NCBI GenBank assembly: GCA_032629725.1
Contig: JAFEVB010000006.1
Location: 558,001-622,000, forward strand
DNA length: 64,000 nt
Source of the DNA: Gremmenia infestans
Lineage: Eukaryota > Ascomycota > Leotiomycetes > Helotiales > Hamatocanthoscyphaceae
Direction of reading: 5' to 3'
The position numbers and the translations under genes were made by a program. The notes beneath the pieces were generated by a model. The model was not told where the DNA came from and ran no database searches. It saw only the letters and a list, made by a program, of their open reading frames with translations. Shown piece by piece: positions 1-11,610 of the stretch; position 1 is the first letter of the stretch; each line of letters begins with the position of its first letter.

Positions 1-800
1 TTTCCCCTTCCAGAATCAAATTCGGAATCAAAATATTAACAACGAATGAACCATAGATCCAGGAATCCCATGAAGCGCTTACGCGCAAATGGACCGATCT
101 CCGCAAAGCCCTCGATTAACAAATACATTGTTCGCACACCATCTTGCTTCATCCGACTCTACTTTGCTTCCACCCCGACCTCCCACTTGTACAACACCAC
201 CGGATCCATCAATCCGTTACTCCTTTTGGCATAAATAGAAACGCAGCGTATTCCCACAGACAGAGATTAAAACCCGCTTTCTTGCTTGCTTGCCTTGCTT
301 GCAACTATGATATCCCCGATTTCCTTTTTTTCTTTTTTCTTCCTTCCTTCCTTGTGCTCGCTTCTTTTTTTTCCCTTCGTTGACATGAATGCATGGCATG
401 GTAGGGCGGGGTGAAAAGTAAAAGGATTAATGTATTTTATGTATGATTAGAAGGGGATGTTGAAAGGGGGGAGGGATGGAAAGAGGGGAAGGGGTGGAAA
501 GGGAGATTTGTATATACACAGTGTTTATTAGAAAACAGAGAGAGGAAGAAGAAGAATATGAATGGAGTATGGATTTGGAATGCCATTAGGATTACAGGAA
601 TGAAATGAAATAGGTCTGTTTATGACTTTATGTTTGACTGTCTTACCTTGGATTCGCATTTGCATTGGCCTCTGAGTATAAATTTGCATCTAAGTTCGCA
701 TTTATATTACAGAGGATTTGATATTCCTTGCTAAAGCCGTCCCCCTCTTTGAGAAACCCCTAAACCTCAGCTCCTCAACATTATCCATCCAACCACAAAC

Positions 801-820
801 ACATCACATCACATCACATT
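801..820. repeat. ACATC microsatellite, four units
   Basis: Four near-perfect ACATC units followed by degenerate ACATT units. It is a simple repeat in intergenic DNA with no evident function. Confidence 0.7.
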
Positions 821-1397
821 ACATTACAATACACTTCAACCCCCCCCACAAATTCACAAACCAAAATCCCCTCTGGGGTTCAACTTCAAAATTTAAACTC
901 CCTCGTATTTATATAATATCAAGCGATGCGTTATACGTTGGTGTTACATATATGACCGTACTATGTCATGTCAGGTCGTATTGTGTTATTCGCATGCATG
1001 CGGCTGGGGGACGAGAGCGGGCGCGGGTAACTACATAACTCTCTCGTATTCGAATCCAATTGAGGGACAGATTGCTTGATGGATTGGTGGGGGATACGAG
1101 GGGGTGTTTGTGTTGTGTAACGGTAAGCGGGGTAGGAAGGTTTGCGTTGATGGATGGATGGAAAGAGAGAGGGAGACATGAATGTAATACATGACGTTTA
1201 AAGGTACGGATTATGCTCGTATATGGATCAATGAATGACTGAATGGGGTTATGTGGGATGGTAGGACGAGTGTTCGTATTGCGGTTTTTACGTGCGTGGT
1301 TCCATACGGATGGAAGTACGTCTATGATGGTTGTTGAGAGATGGAGGGAGGGAGTAATGAATGATTAAATGGGAGCTGGGGGGAAAAGGCGGGGGAT

Positions 1398-1417
1398 GGA
1401 TTGGATTGGATTGGATT
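1398..1417. repeat. GGATT microsatellite, four units
   Basis: Four perfect tandem GGATT units about 240 bases upstream of the secreted-protein start codon. Confidence 0.8.
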
Positions 1418-1424
1418 AAGAGCG

Positions 1425-1448
1425 TGAGAGGGTGAGAGGGTGAGAGGG
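1425..1448. repeat. TGAGAGGG tandem repeat, three units
   Basis: Three perfect 8-mers followed by shorter TGAGG units, in the presumed promoter of the gene at 1655. Confidence 0.75.
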
Positions 1449-1654
1449 TGAGGTGAGGTGTAGCTAGGTGGGTTTCACGCCTCGTATCACCCCGGATTTC
1501 TCAAGCACACATATAGTAAACCCATAAACTCCAGAAACTTATCTCCACAACCCATCCATCTTCATTTCATAAAAACATAAGAAGATATATCACCTTCAAG
1601 GAAATACCCACCTTCTAATTTACGTGCTTACCTACCTCAACACTCCATTCAAAC

Positions 1655-2327
1655 ATGAAATCCCTCTTCCCCACCATCCTCTCCTTCCTCAATCTATGCA
1701 TCGCTACTCCCACCTCCCCCTCCCCAAATACCAACCCCCTCTTCCTCCTCACCAACATCATCTTCACCGCATCCTACATCTACAGCACGCCCGCCCACCT
1801 CGCCACCTCCAGCGCCAGCATCTCCTTCGCCCTAAACAACACCGCTATTGATACCACCCCTCCATCCACATCCACATCCTGCACAGCTACATGCCACGAT
1901 TACCCAGGCGTGTATTGTGCCGGTTGGGAAGTGTGGAGTTGCGCTGATAATGGGAATACGAGCACGAGAACTAACACTACGTTTTCGTTTGAGGATGCAG
2001 GGTTTTTTAACGTCAGTCAGAGCTGGGAGGATGACTCGTAAGTGCATCATCTTTGCTTTAAATAATTTCAACATAAAAGAAATATTTCTTGGGGAAAGGG
2101 GATCGATCGCGAGTTGAGGAAAGCGATAGGGGAAACCAAGAAGCTAATTCGGTTATTCTTATATGAGCAGGGGAGATCAGCTGAAAGGTGTAGGGAGTGG
2201 AAAGGCGCATTTGAAGTGTAGGGAAGATGTTTGGACGAATCCGAACTGGGTGTTGGGGCAGTTGTATCGTACTAGTAGTACGACGTGTCAGCCTGCTGAG
2301 TTGCGGATTGTGCCTGTGGTTTCTTGA
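1655..2327 (+). CDS. Small secreted cysteine-containing protein
   Basis: Two exons, 1655-2037 and 2171-2327, join through a GTAAGT...CAG intron of 133 nt and give 179 residues. The N-terminus is a classic signal peptide: Lys, a Leu/Ile/Phe-rich core, and a likely cut after Cys-Ile-Ala near residue 18. The mature part has a Ser/Thr/Pro-rich start, then CxxxC and YCAGWEVWSC motifs, and ends with two more cysteines in exon 2. Several NxT/NxS sequons are present. The size and the pattern of beta-type segments between cysteines resemble the AA1-like/Alt a 1-like group of fungal secreted proteins, but I could not confirm this. A role at the cell surface or as an effector is inference. Confidence 0.75.
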
Positions 2328-3956
2328 GGAGGAAGAAGAAGAGGTTTCTGGGTCGCTCGAATAGAATGGTGGAGTGGACTGGATACAGGGATTGATTGTT
2401 TGCTTGCTTTGCGAATTGGGCTGGGTTGGGTGGAAAGGGAGAAGGGTCTTGACTCTTGACGTGCTTTAAAAATTAGGAAATAAAGGGGATAAGTAAAAAG
2501 TATAGCGAGGTGCAAATCTTTTTATGAGAATTGGTTTCGCCCGAGAATTGTGCTGGAGGCTACACTTTCATTTATACATTTTAATTGTATCTTAAGTCTT
2601 GACGCACCTAGAAACGCTCCTCGGCCATCAGAGGAGTTTGCAACACATCACAGCGCGAAACATTAAAGACACCGAGCTGTAGTTGAATCTTGAGAGTAGC
2701 TCCGGTATAATCGACAAGATACATAGAAACCTGACAGATGTTTCATTAAAATGGTGAGGCTGAGCCTCTTCTGGAACGTGTTGAGTGGTGCTCAACCACC
2801 TATAAAACTCACTTCCTCAAACTCCTTTGCCAGGCCGTGCTTCAATATAAGAGCATCTCATATAAATATGCTAAAAAGGAAGGGAAAGAACAATAGCGGC
2901 GAGCAGATTGGGAGACTTCTTTCTAAGATGGATATGCTAGCGGTGTTTGTAGTGACACCCTTGCATTGAAACCATTCCCTCCAGCTCTGGCCGTTTCAAA
3001 AGCGAGCAGGTATTTACACGTACCATGCACTTGCGGTCTTCTAGAAATGGTATTGTTGAATGGAATAACTATGAAATGAGGTGAAGCGGAGTGAAATAAA
3101 CCTGGTCTTAGCACGCCATTACCATGTCGCTAATAAGAAAAGCCAATGCCAACCTCACCCGTGGCTTCCACCACAAACCATGACTTGAATCGCCTTATAC
3201 AGCTTCACTGGTACCATAGATTTACATAGTCTGGGCCATATAGAGCCCCACGAACTCTCCTGGGACTTGATTGTCCCCAACGAAGGTTTCGACAACCTAC
3301 ACATGCCCCCCTAAATGCATCGGTATCGACACTTGCTTTTCTCACTAGAGGGATCCGCTCGAATGAACATGATGAGACTGGGCATACGTCAATCCCGTAT
3401 ATCCCCATGGTGTCTCTTCGATCTCAAAGTGAAGTTTAAGCTGTTATAAGGGCGATGGGACGGCATTTTTGAATGGAAAGTTAACTCGACGTTTAGATAT
3501 TTCCATCTATTCCTTATGCGGCAGGCTTATCGTGCATTGGACGTACGCCACGGGCCAATTGGAAATCCGGGGATTTCCAATGGCTTGGTCGGAAGTTCGG
3601 CGCTAGTCGATATTAACTCCTCGAATTAACAACACCATTCATGAATCATGGCTTGTATCTGTTAGATGTGTTTGATTTCAAAGCCCAGGACCTCTTCTTT
3701 CTCATAATCAATATTTACAGTCTGAGAATGAGATGCCTCGGATTTAACACGGCTTTAGTGCCCCCACCCACGGAGTCTCTTTGAGCGGGGAAAGCTGGAT
3801 TCTTTCCACTGCTATCATGATGTAGCCGTCCGAGCCGTCCTCTGACGTCGGACAGGAAAGTCAATAAATTCAGAGCGCTCCCTTTTCTTTTCTACCTTAT
3901 TGAAGTCATTCACACCTGCGCATCAATCATACCTCCGTACAGTCATCATATCAATC
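2328..3956. other. Intergenic, no gene recognised
   Basis: Short ORFs only, none with recognisable similarity. It should contain the 3' end of the secreted-protein transcript and the promoter of the aldo-keto reductase gene; a pyrimidine-rich tract lies just before that start. Confidence 0.45.
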
Positions 3957-4991
3957 ATGACTTCCTCTCAAAAGTCTGCCGTTAACGTCATTTTCGGCGC
4001 CATGACATTCGGCGCCAAGGGCACCGAGCAAGCACGCGTCCACTCTCTCCCCGAGTGCTCAGCAATTCTCGATATCTTCCAAGCCCATGGCCACAACGAG
4101 ATCGACACCGCACGTTTCTATGGCGAAGGGACGTCCGAGTCCTTCCTCGGGGATTTGGATTGGCAAAAACGCGGCATAGTCATGGACACGAAATACTTCC
4201 CAACTGCCGGCCGTTCGATGTCCAAAAGCGACGCGCCAGAGAATGGGTGGTCTCATTCGCCCGAGCATCTAAGACGAAATCTCATGGCTAGTCTCAAGGC
4301 GTTGAAGGCGGACAAAATCGACATGTGGTATCTCCATGGTCCTGACCGAACTACACCTTACGAAGTGACATTGAAGGCTGTCAATGACCTATACAAGGAA
4401 GGCTATTTCAAGCGCTTTGCTATCTCCAACTACATGGCCTGGGAAGTAGCCCAGATCTGTGAAATTTGCAAGACGAATGGCTATGTGATGCCCAGCGTCT
4501 ACCAAGGCGTTTATAATGCTCTTCACCGCGCTGTAGAGCCGGAGTTATTTCCTTGTTTGAGGAACTACGGAATGGCCTTCTACAACTACAATCCTCTTGC
4601 TGGCGGATACCTAACTTCGCGGTACAAACGCGACATGCAAGATACCTCCATCGAGGAAGGATCCCGCTTCGATCCCAGCCGATGGCAAGGCAAGATGTAT
4701 CGAATGAGGTACTGGAATGATGCTTATTTCGACGCGCTGGATATCTTACGACCTGTGGCGAAGAAGCATGGGTTGACCGAGGCGGAATGTGCTTTGAGGT
4801 GGATGACACATCATTCATTGTTGAAGAGGGAGAATGGCGATGGGATTATTATTGGTGCTAGTTCTACTAAGCATATGGAAGAGAATATGAAGTTTTTGGA
4901 TGATCCGAGGCCCTTGCCTGAGGAGGTGGTGAAGGCTTTGGATGAGGGTTGGGAGAAGGTTAAAAGGATCTCTGGGAAATACTGGATGTAG
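3957..4991 (+). CDS. Aldo-keto reductase, AKR7 (aflatoxin-aldehyde reductase) type
   Basis: Single exon of 344 codons. The open frame extends upstream, but 3957 is the first ATG. Members are cytosolic NADPH-dependent reductases of aldehydes and dialdehydes with a TIM-barrel fold. Near the N-terminus is IFGAMTFGAKG, then EIDTARFYGEG (catalytic Asp and Tyr), MDTKYFP (catalytic Lys) and WYLHGPDR (catalytic His), so the whole AKR tetrad is present. The middle carries FAISNYMAWEVAQI and the YNPLAGGYLT segment, and the C-terminus the IIGASS cofactor loop, all typical of AKR7. Length matches the family. The physiological substrate cannot be told from sequence. It stands alone, with no sign of an adjacent secondary-metabolite cluster. 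Confidence 0.92.
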   Translation: MTSSQKSAVNVIFGAMTFGAKGTEQARVHSLPECSAILDIFQAHGHNEIDTARFYGEGTSESFLGDLDWQKRGIVMDTKYFPTAGRSMSKSDAPENGWSHSPEHLRRNLMASLKALKADKIDMWYLHGPDRTTPYEVTLKAVNDLYKEGYFKRFAISNYMAWEVAQICEICKTNGYVMPSVYQGVYNALHRAVEPELFPCLRNYGMAFYNYNPLAGGYLTSRYKRDMQDTSIEEGSRFDPSRWQGKMYRMRYWNDAYFDALDILRPVAKKHGLTEAECALRWMTHHSLLKRENGDGIIIGASSTKHMEENMKFLDDPRPLPEEVVKALDEGWEKVKRISGKYWM

Positions 4992-5861
4992 GCCTTGTAA
5001 GAAATATAAGAGTACGACTAGTGGCTGATAGTTCCAGAACTCATGCCTCTTCATTCCTTCATACAGACAATATCGAACAGGCTATACGTCACGTGAGTTT
5101 CTTCGTCCCAAGTAACATATACTGTTGCTTTTCGCTCAACATCACAGAGTCGGCCGGTAAACGATTACTGTCTCTCATAACTCATGTCCACTTCTATACT
5201 CGGTCTTTTTCTTCCACAATTTTATTCATTTTCGTTGTGTTGTCGATTTGGTTCAGAACATCAATCCCTCGCCCACTTCGCCAGGTTACATCACGCCAAA
5301 GGCTGTGTAAGGTTTGTACGTCACATGCTTGCCATTTAGTCCAACCTATTTTATGTTTTCTAAATTCTGCTATTACACAGCGAATGCTTGTAAGGTTTTG
5401 AAGTGTCGCAAGTCAATTAAGCAGCATCTAGGTATCGACTTGTGAAAACAGTAATAGCATTCAAAAGCCCAATAAAGACTAAGCGTGGGTATAAGTATTC
5501 CCATGAATGTGGTATATTTTACATGCTACAAGCGTAATTACTATACTTTCGCTTTTCTAGGAACTTCAAGGTAGGCGCTGCTGCATGGAAGAGTTCTGGA
5601 AAGAACGACTTAGTTCATTAGCGCAAAAACTTCAACAACAAAATGCGTCATAAAGTGTTAAAAACCTTTAATTTGACTGATAGCGGCAATCTAGCGCGAA
5701 AGCTAGAGGCTGCTCTTTTGTATTTAATTCGTACCTCCAAGCTTTCTACATTTCCACTACAACGCAATCACGCCTCCATCGTTATCAAGATCGTAACACA
5801 TTCTTGACATATATTGGAAGAGGATTCGGTGAAGGCAGCTCTGGATCCAACCAAAATAATA
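4992..5861. other. Intergenic, no gene recognised
   Basis: One 126-codon frame (5021-5401) begins with a non-ATG start or low-quality context and resembles no family. The rest is AT-rich spacer and the promoter of the 2EXR gene. Confidence 0.45.
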
Positions 5862-6920
5862 ATGGCATTAACGACCCATCAGCCAGCAAGCCCCACAACA
5901 GGAGAACATACTTCAACCATGCTTTCCCGGCCATCCCACCAGCCGTCCGAGACTTCATCAGTTGCATCTTTCGTAAATCTGCCTCCCGAACTGCGATGCA
6001 TGATCTGGAATCATGCATTACCTGGCCCCCAGATTATCACCATTACATCGAAATTCCTAGGACAGAAGCAGTCGATATCTAGGTACAAATTTATGATGCC
6101 CAAATTGAGAGCCCTTTACAAGGTCCCCTCCATCTTTCACGCCTGTTCTGAAGCCCGCAGCATTGCATTAGCCACTTATAAACCTTCGTTCGGTCAAAGG
6201 CTTAAGCATCCAATCTACTTCAATATCGACCAAGACGCCCTCTTCATGCTCGATGGCATCACACTAGGATTGTTTTACCATCTAGGATCAAGATTAGCGG
6301 ACGAGACTGAGAACATCGAGGATTCTGTGCCGAATATGGTTCTCGCATCTGGGAACAACGTTCCTTGGCGCGTCGTCAGCTGTCTCTATCAATTCAACTT
6401 CGTTACTCTGAGACTAGAGACATGCAAAAAGAAGGACTTTACCGTGCAAATGCCCAATGGGGTCGTGCGTGTCCCAGAAGGTACTCTATCGAGCATCCTG
6501 CTGCACAACTATAGGAGGCACATAAATCAACGTTCGCTACCTACAATCGAATATCTTACAACGCAACAAATGTTCGACATATCCGATTTTGGCCAGCACC
6601 ACAAACCGTACCAAAATCAACGCAATATTGGATTCGAAAACTTCGTTCGTACTTATCTTCCTCACCTCGACGCAAGTATGCTCCATATTTTGAAAACCAG
6701 GATGTATCCTCCGATATTCAATGGGATGAGGATCATGGAAAAGGGGGGATACTATACCCAAGGAGAGCGGTTCAATAGATTTGTGGACGATTTGAATGAC
6801 GGAGACTTTTTGGAACGGCTCGAAAGTCAAGTCCGGAGGTTCATGGATGACTATGTGACAGAGCAACGGTTGTTCAGGGGGGGCCTTCGAGGCCATCGGG
6901 TGATATGTCAATTGTTTTGA
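5862..6920 (+). CDS. 2EXR domain protein
   Basis: Single-exon gene of 352 codons. The open frame begins further upstream, but 5862 is the first ATG. After a Ser/Thr-rich leader the 2EXR signature appears at about residues 37-60 (FVNLPPELRCMIW followed by HALPGP), then the family's second block with VPSIFHACSEAR and YFNIDQDALF. These are the landmarks of the fungal 2EXR family, which is expanded in Leotiomycetes and has no established biochemical role. There is no signal peptide or membrane segment. The C-terminal third is Arg-rich and lacks a recognised domain. A related but broken gene follows downstream, suggesting local duplication. Confidence 0.85.
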   Translation: MALTTHQPASPTTGEHTSTMLSRPSHQPSETSSVASFVNLPPELRCMIWNHALPGPQIITITSKFLGQKQSISRYKFMMPKLRALYKVPSIFHACSEARSIALATYKPSFGQRLKHPIYFNIDQDALFMLDGITLGLFYHLGSRLADETENIEDSVPNMVLASGNNVPWRVVSCLYQFNFVTLRLETCKKKDFTVQMPNGVVRVPEGTLSSILLHNYRRHINQRSLPTIEYLTTQQMFDISDFGQHHKPYQNQRNIGFENFVRTYLPHLDASMLHILKTRMYPPIFNGMRIMEKGGYYTQGERFNRFVDDLNDGDFLERLESQVRRFMDDYVTEQRLFRGGLRGHRVICQLF

Positions 6921-7647
6921 TCTACGTTTAAGACATACAATTGTTTGGGCTGGGCTGGGCCGAGTTTGGGAAATTGGGAATTCATTTCTGGGGATTTCAT
7001 AGCAATGGATATCCATATACTGGAATAATGCTAGTCTTTCGAGAAAGATGCACTTGAGCGCTATGCAGTGATTTTTATGTACATAGTAACAGCTTTTATC
7101 AATAAAATGATCCTTGAATTACATATGTATTAAGTGTATATATTACTTGCAGATTAGCTATAGCCACAACGTTTACACAGCTCTAAAACTAAAATGTCTT
7201 CCTTAATCACCCATTCCATAAACTTCCTGACTCACACTTCTTAAACTAACGAATCAAAGTTTCCAGGAACGTGTTTCGTAGAGCACTATATTGGGCTAAA
7301 ACCAGGGTCCTGGAATAATTAACAGTGACATAATGCTACCAAACAATACCCAATATCGAAATGGACTGGCTAGTTATAGTTCCCGAGCAAATAATCTACG
7401 CGCCTAGGTATCTAAGTAACCCCCCATCACAATAAACAGCACTTATACATTTCTCTCAAAACCCACATCGATCGAATATTTCTTCTCCAAACTTCAAAAT
7501 CCACGAAACTCCCTGCAGGAATAAACACAGCTGCGTTCTATTTTATCATCAAGCATATCATCGAAAACCAACGACATCTGTTCAGGACCGCCAAGCAAAG
7601 CTAATTTTCGGTATCCATCAAAGCCCAAAGTACGGGTCGGAGTCAAT
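6921..7647. other. Intergenic, no gene recognised
   Basis: AT-rich spacer between two 2EXR genes. A CCTAGGTATCTAAG element near 7403 belongs to the recurrent CCTAGGTA-type motif of this window. Confidence 0.45.
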
Positions 7648-8254
7648 ATGTCAAAGCATAAGCATAAGCATACGCCTACGCTGAGGCCCCTCTCATGGCC
7701 AAACCAGAATCCATACCAAGGACCCGGTGGAACCACGAATGAGAACGAGAATGAGAATGAGATTGATGGGTTAGGTGCAAGTCTACTGACGCTGGGCTAT
7801 CCGCTGGAGAACTGCCGCGTGGTGCGGAAGACGTGGTGGGATGCTAGTTGTACTGGCCGAAGGGATATGGAGAGGCATTGTAAGCAAAACGCTCTCAGGA
7901 GTCAGTAGTTGGAATGGGCATCTACTGACCTTATGAGATAGACCGCGATATGGCCAAACTGTTCGTGGAGAGGAAATGTATGTATTTCCAAGCTATGGGT
8001 TCCCGCTACTACTAACGCCGTTGATTTTTCTAGCAAATACGGAAATAAAGAGGCAGTATGAGTTTATAAGACATCTGCAATTGCAGAAAATGGAAGGGAA
8101 ATTAACGTGTGTTGATACGAGAGAGGAGCTCGAGATGCTGGATATGTTGCCTGGGTTTAATCGCTTTACACTTCTCCCGTGTGAGATCCAGGATATGGTT
8201 TGGAGTGTTGCACTGCCTAGGACGTACGAGGCGATTGTGAGCATATCTAGCTAG
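7648..8254 (+). CDS. Truncated 2EXR-like protein, probably a broken gene
   Basis: Three exons (7648-7879, 7942-7977, 8034-8254) join through GTAAGC...TAG and GTATGT...TAG introns, the second with a CTAAC branch site, giving 162 residues. The N-terminus is low complexity (Lys-His and Asn-Glu repeats). A 2EXR entry motif, FTLLPCEIQDMVWSVALP, appears only about 28 residues before the stop, so nearly the whole domain is missing. From about 8256 the sequence stays open in a different frame to 8538, with a Gly-Glu run then WRWNERGTSEVLW. This suggests a frameshift close to the stop and a pseudogene. An unrecognised tiny intron is less likely. Confidence 0.5.
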
Positions 8255-9241
8255 AGTGTGAGTTTGGAGGCGCGGAAAAAGAAGGAGAAGGAGAAGGAGA
8301 AGGAGAAGGAGAGGGGATTTATGAGGCTGTGGGAAGGGGTTTGGAGGACGCGGGTTGGAGATGGAATGAGAGGGGGACGTCGGAGGTGCTGTGGAGACCG
8401 ATGAGGGATTTGCGGTGGAAGGTTCGTGTTGAGAAGGTTGGTTTGTCTTGTCCAATTGCACGGACGTCTTGTAATCTAATCCTATGTATTGTCTCTAGCT
8501 ACATCCTATGCACTCATATAGGAATACATACCGCGTGACTAGTCCACAGCAACAACTTTGACTGTAGATTCTGCGAGATATTGATACCTGCTGTTTATTT
8601 AGGATGCGATGAGTGAGCGGCAAGTTCTTTGGACTTAATCTAGATATAGAGAATTGTATTCTATCCAGCGTATACAGCCAAAGCGTTTCTAGTTGGGGAT
8701 TTTACGGCTTCAAGTCTCTGGGGATATTTCATTAGGTGTGCTGTAGCTTGAAAGTCGACTTGTGGTTCTTCGCTTCTCGCTTGGTGGCAGATTCCAATTC
8801 CCCTGAAATAAAGTGGAGAGATTACCTAATCACCTTGACCGTCTGGTGCTCCGCTCTAGCTTAACTGGGCCTATAGCTAAGGCAAGCTGTTTCCGCTTTT
8901 GGGCACTGAAGATCTTCCCATGTCTAGTACCTACCTACCTGAAGTATCGTTAACTGGCTTTCGTTTCATCACGTTGTTGTGCCCTAGTGGTAAGTCGTAT
9001 AGTCTCTTTTGAGATATTCATTCTGTGAGAAATCAAAAGGGTCTGATTGGAGGCTATGGTGCACGGTGCAGCTAAAGGCCCGAGTGACTCTTTCAACTTT
9101 TCACACTGTCTAACTTGTCAAACTTAATAGAGACTTGCTACCTAGGTATTGATATACCTTTTTCTGACTAGCTCGACATAGAATATTCTTGAGATCACGA
9201 CAACTCTCCGATCTAATCTCAGAATCTCATACTGGCTCAAA
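8255..9241. other. Intergenic plus remnant of the 2EXR gene
   Basis: The first 285 bases are an open frame that looks like the shifted continuation of the gene ending at 8254. After that I see no gene until the Ap4A phosphorylase start. Short repeated CTACCTACCTACC and CTACCTAGGTATT elements occur near 8930 and 9140. Confidence 0.45.
8279..8313. repeat. GGAGAA hexamer repeat
   Basis: About five GGAGAA units. They encode a Gly-Glu run in the frame that continues the broken 2EXR gene. Slippage here could be tied to its frameshift, although the break itself lies about 30 bases upstream. Confidence 0.7.
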
Positions 9242-10162
9242 ATGAACTCAAATTCTTTGCCACCGGATCTTGAAGACCGCGCGCTCCAGAGATTTGACGA
9301 CCTGCTGGCCCGTGGGGAGTTGTTCTATCAGCCGTCAACATCAGAACGCATCAAGCACAATGGTTTCCAGGTATAGTGGTTCTCGTAGCCTCACTAGACG
9401 TTTGACTCACCGCTACAGTTCGAATTCCGCATTTCAGGAGGAATCAAGAAAAAGCCAATCCTCTCTGCCGATGCCCCTGGACGGAGCCAAGCTATTGGAC
9501 CTTTCGTCAACCCTGACCCCAAATTTGTCCTCAGCCCCGTCGGGCCAGATCATACTCTTGAGCTCAGCATGTATTGCGTCCACAGACCATTGCTCGTCTT
9601 GCACACAAATAAATACAAGCCCCAAATCGATCCCCTGGATCTGTCAGACTTTGCCGCCGTGCTGGAAATCATGAAAACAATGAAGACGGAACAAATGGTT
9701 TTGTACAACTGCGGCGAACAGGCCGGTTCTTCTCAAGGCCATAAACACCTGCAACTCTTACCAAAACCGGAATTCGATCTATTTCCCGATTCGGACACAC
9801 TCCCTGGTGATAGATTGAATATCGATCCTTGGAGTATCCCCGGCATCCCTTTCAAGCACTGGGCTATGAGGTTTCCACCGCATTCCACGGCAACCCACCT
9901 GTTATTCCGGTATCAAAGACTACTGGAGAAGACGACCGAAGCGCTCCAGGATGCTTCCGCCAAGATTGCATACAACGTTGTGATCAAGAGCCCGTGGATC
10001 CTCTTGATTCCCCGCACTCATGCTAGATCTCGAGATGGATGTGCTGCAACGAATGGTGCGGGTATGCTGGGCTTGGTGTGGGTTGCAGATCAGGCGGAAC
10101 GAAATGATTGGACGCGGTTGGGCATGTCGGATCATCTGGCATATCTGGGAATTCCTGCTTGA
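9242..10162 (+). CDS. Ap4A phosphorylase / ATP adenylyltransferase
   Basis: Two exons, 9242-9370 and 9419-10162, with a 48-nt GTATAG...CAG intron, give 290 residues. The family splits diadenosine tetraphosphate with phosphate into ATP and ADP in the cytosol (yeast Apa1/Apa2). Landmarks: an N-terminal LLARGELFYQPS, the FEFRISGG segment, the FVNPDPKF block, and the HIT-like active site QGHKHLQLLP at about residues 171-180, whose His-x-His-x-Gln supplies the nucleophilic His. YNVVIKSPWILLIPRT is the conserved C-terminal beta segment. The protein is slightly shorter than yeast homologues, and its last 50 residues diverge from the usual ending, but the catalytic core is complete. Confidence 0.9.
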
Positions 10163-10458
10163 AGAGTTATGGTTTGTGATAGGAGATTATGGAAAGATGC
10201 AGGCATTCCTTCCTTGGTCGATCAAGCGTTTTCATTTTTATGTGCAGCATCGTTGTTTTTGACCAAAGCAGAGTGATCGCCGGACGACATACTCTTAAAG
10301 ACTCGGGATGCAAAGTCATTTTCAAGAGAACAGCATTTATTTGGCATGTGAAGGCAAATGCTTGCTCAAGATCGGTAAGCTATACACATCCACCATAACA
10401 GATTGATCCCATGAGAACTTCTGCCAAAAGGCTCCCCTGACCCAAATAGCACGGTTGC

Positions 10459-11610
10459 TCAAAGGCCATCACCAAATACAAAGTCTTTCGACCACCTCTG
10501 AATCATACATATAAGTAATTATCAAGTGCTATAAAAGGGTTTATGCACGTACCGTATCCCACGGGCGCTTGGAGTTCGCAAAGCGAATATCCGTTCCCAA
10601 GCGGATCCTCCCTTCCGGGTCATGATTCGTCGTTGATGCATGAATCTATCTCGTGTAAGTCTTCCTCGCTCTTGAATTAAACTTCGACGAATCTTCACTC
10701 ACGGAGTACGCGTTATGGAACACAGCATCCCCCGCCTCATAATCAGCCACCAACCATTTCCTCTTATAATGCTCCCCAAACCCAACAGGGCCCTGCGAGA
10801 GCATGCCGCCGGCCATCATGTTCTGATTAAAAGCACTCTCGGCCTCCTTTTCAGTCATCCCGGCAGCTTTCGCCTTGTTCGTGAATTCTTTCTCCATCTC
10901 CGTCCCAAGCGAGCAACCTTCCAAATTGTCAGCCATACTATACATTCCAAACGCCGATATACAACCAGAAACTTACTATCCTCGAGATAAATCAGCCCCC
11001 CGCCATTAGCCTTCGTATCCCCAATAGGCACCCAAGCCGTCACCACAGAATCCTCCCCATGCCGCAAGAATATCTGATCATAATGCACGCCAATCGCCTT
11101 ATTCCCCGGTGTGTTATTCCGTAACAACGCCCGCTGCAACACAACCGTATCCTCACCCCACCCCGTCAGCCGATCCACAAACCCCAACAACGCCGCATGC
11201 TGACACAGCCCCTCCTTAAACCACGTCTCGCCATGAGCCCGCATCCCCAGCTCCAAGTACCGCGCCGACCGCTCCGCGCCCGGCCCTTCATTCGGTCCCG
11301 CGTAATGCCCCGCGCCGAAAGCTGGGTAATCCAGCGCATCACCCGAGGGGTTGAAGATCCCGTCTACGGCAGCGGTCCCGGGCTTCAGGACCCCGCTGGA
11401 CGAGAGGAGCGCGAAATACTCGGCGCGGATTTTCAGGATGTCGGAGCGGGGGATCACGTTTTTCATGTACACGTAGCCGTCTTCCCTGTAGCGACACCGG
11501 ATTTCCTCGATGGGTGTATCGAGGGTGGTTGGTTTGAGGTATTCGACGTTCTGTGGCTGCAGCTGGCCATCGTTGACGAAAAGCGGGACTTGGGTTTCGA
11601 GGGAGGGCAT
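10459..11610 (-). CDS. Phytanoyl-CoA dioxygenase family protein
   Basis: Four exons (11610-10977, 10917-10703, 10645-10553, 10497-10459) join cleanly through introns of 59, 57 and 55 nt into 326 residues. The fold is the double-stranded beta-helix of Fe(II)/2-oxoglutarate oxygenases. The HxD pair sits in GVHYDQIF, and the distal His and 2-oxoglutarate-binding Arg lie in the third exon (IHASTTNHDPEGRIRLGTD). GGLIYLEDS and GDAVFHNAYSIHAS are typical of the fungal PhyH subfamily. The very short last exon encodes a Trp-containing tail ending in DGL. The substrate is unknown; fungal members often act on secondary metabolites or lipids, but no cluster is visible here. Its start faces away from the Ap4A gene. 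Confidence 0.88.

Larger units (their letters stand above)
1..1654. other. Intergenic, no gene recognised
   Basis: No open frame here looks like a conserved protein. The stretch holds pyrimidine-rich runs (about 320-375), short tandem repeats near 800, 1398 and 1425, and presumably the promoter and 5' leader of the secreted-protein gene that starts at 1655. Confidence 0.5.

Noticed and set aside
46..399. Overlapping ORFs of 60-79 codons on both strands at the left edge
   Set aside because: Low-complexity (poly-Phe, Lys/Arg) translations from pyrimidine-rich DNA, with no family resemblance and no splice support.
5021..5401. Plus-strand frame of 126 codons
   Set aside because: No ATG in good context, no recognisable motif, and it lies in the 3' region of the aldo-keto reductase gene.
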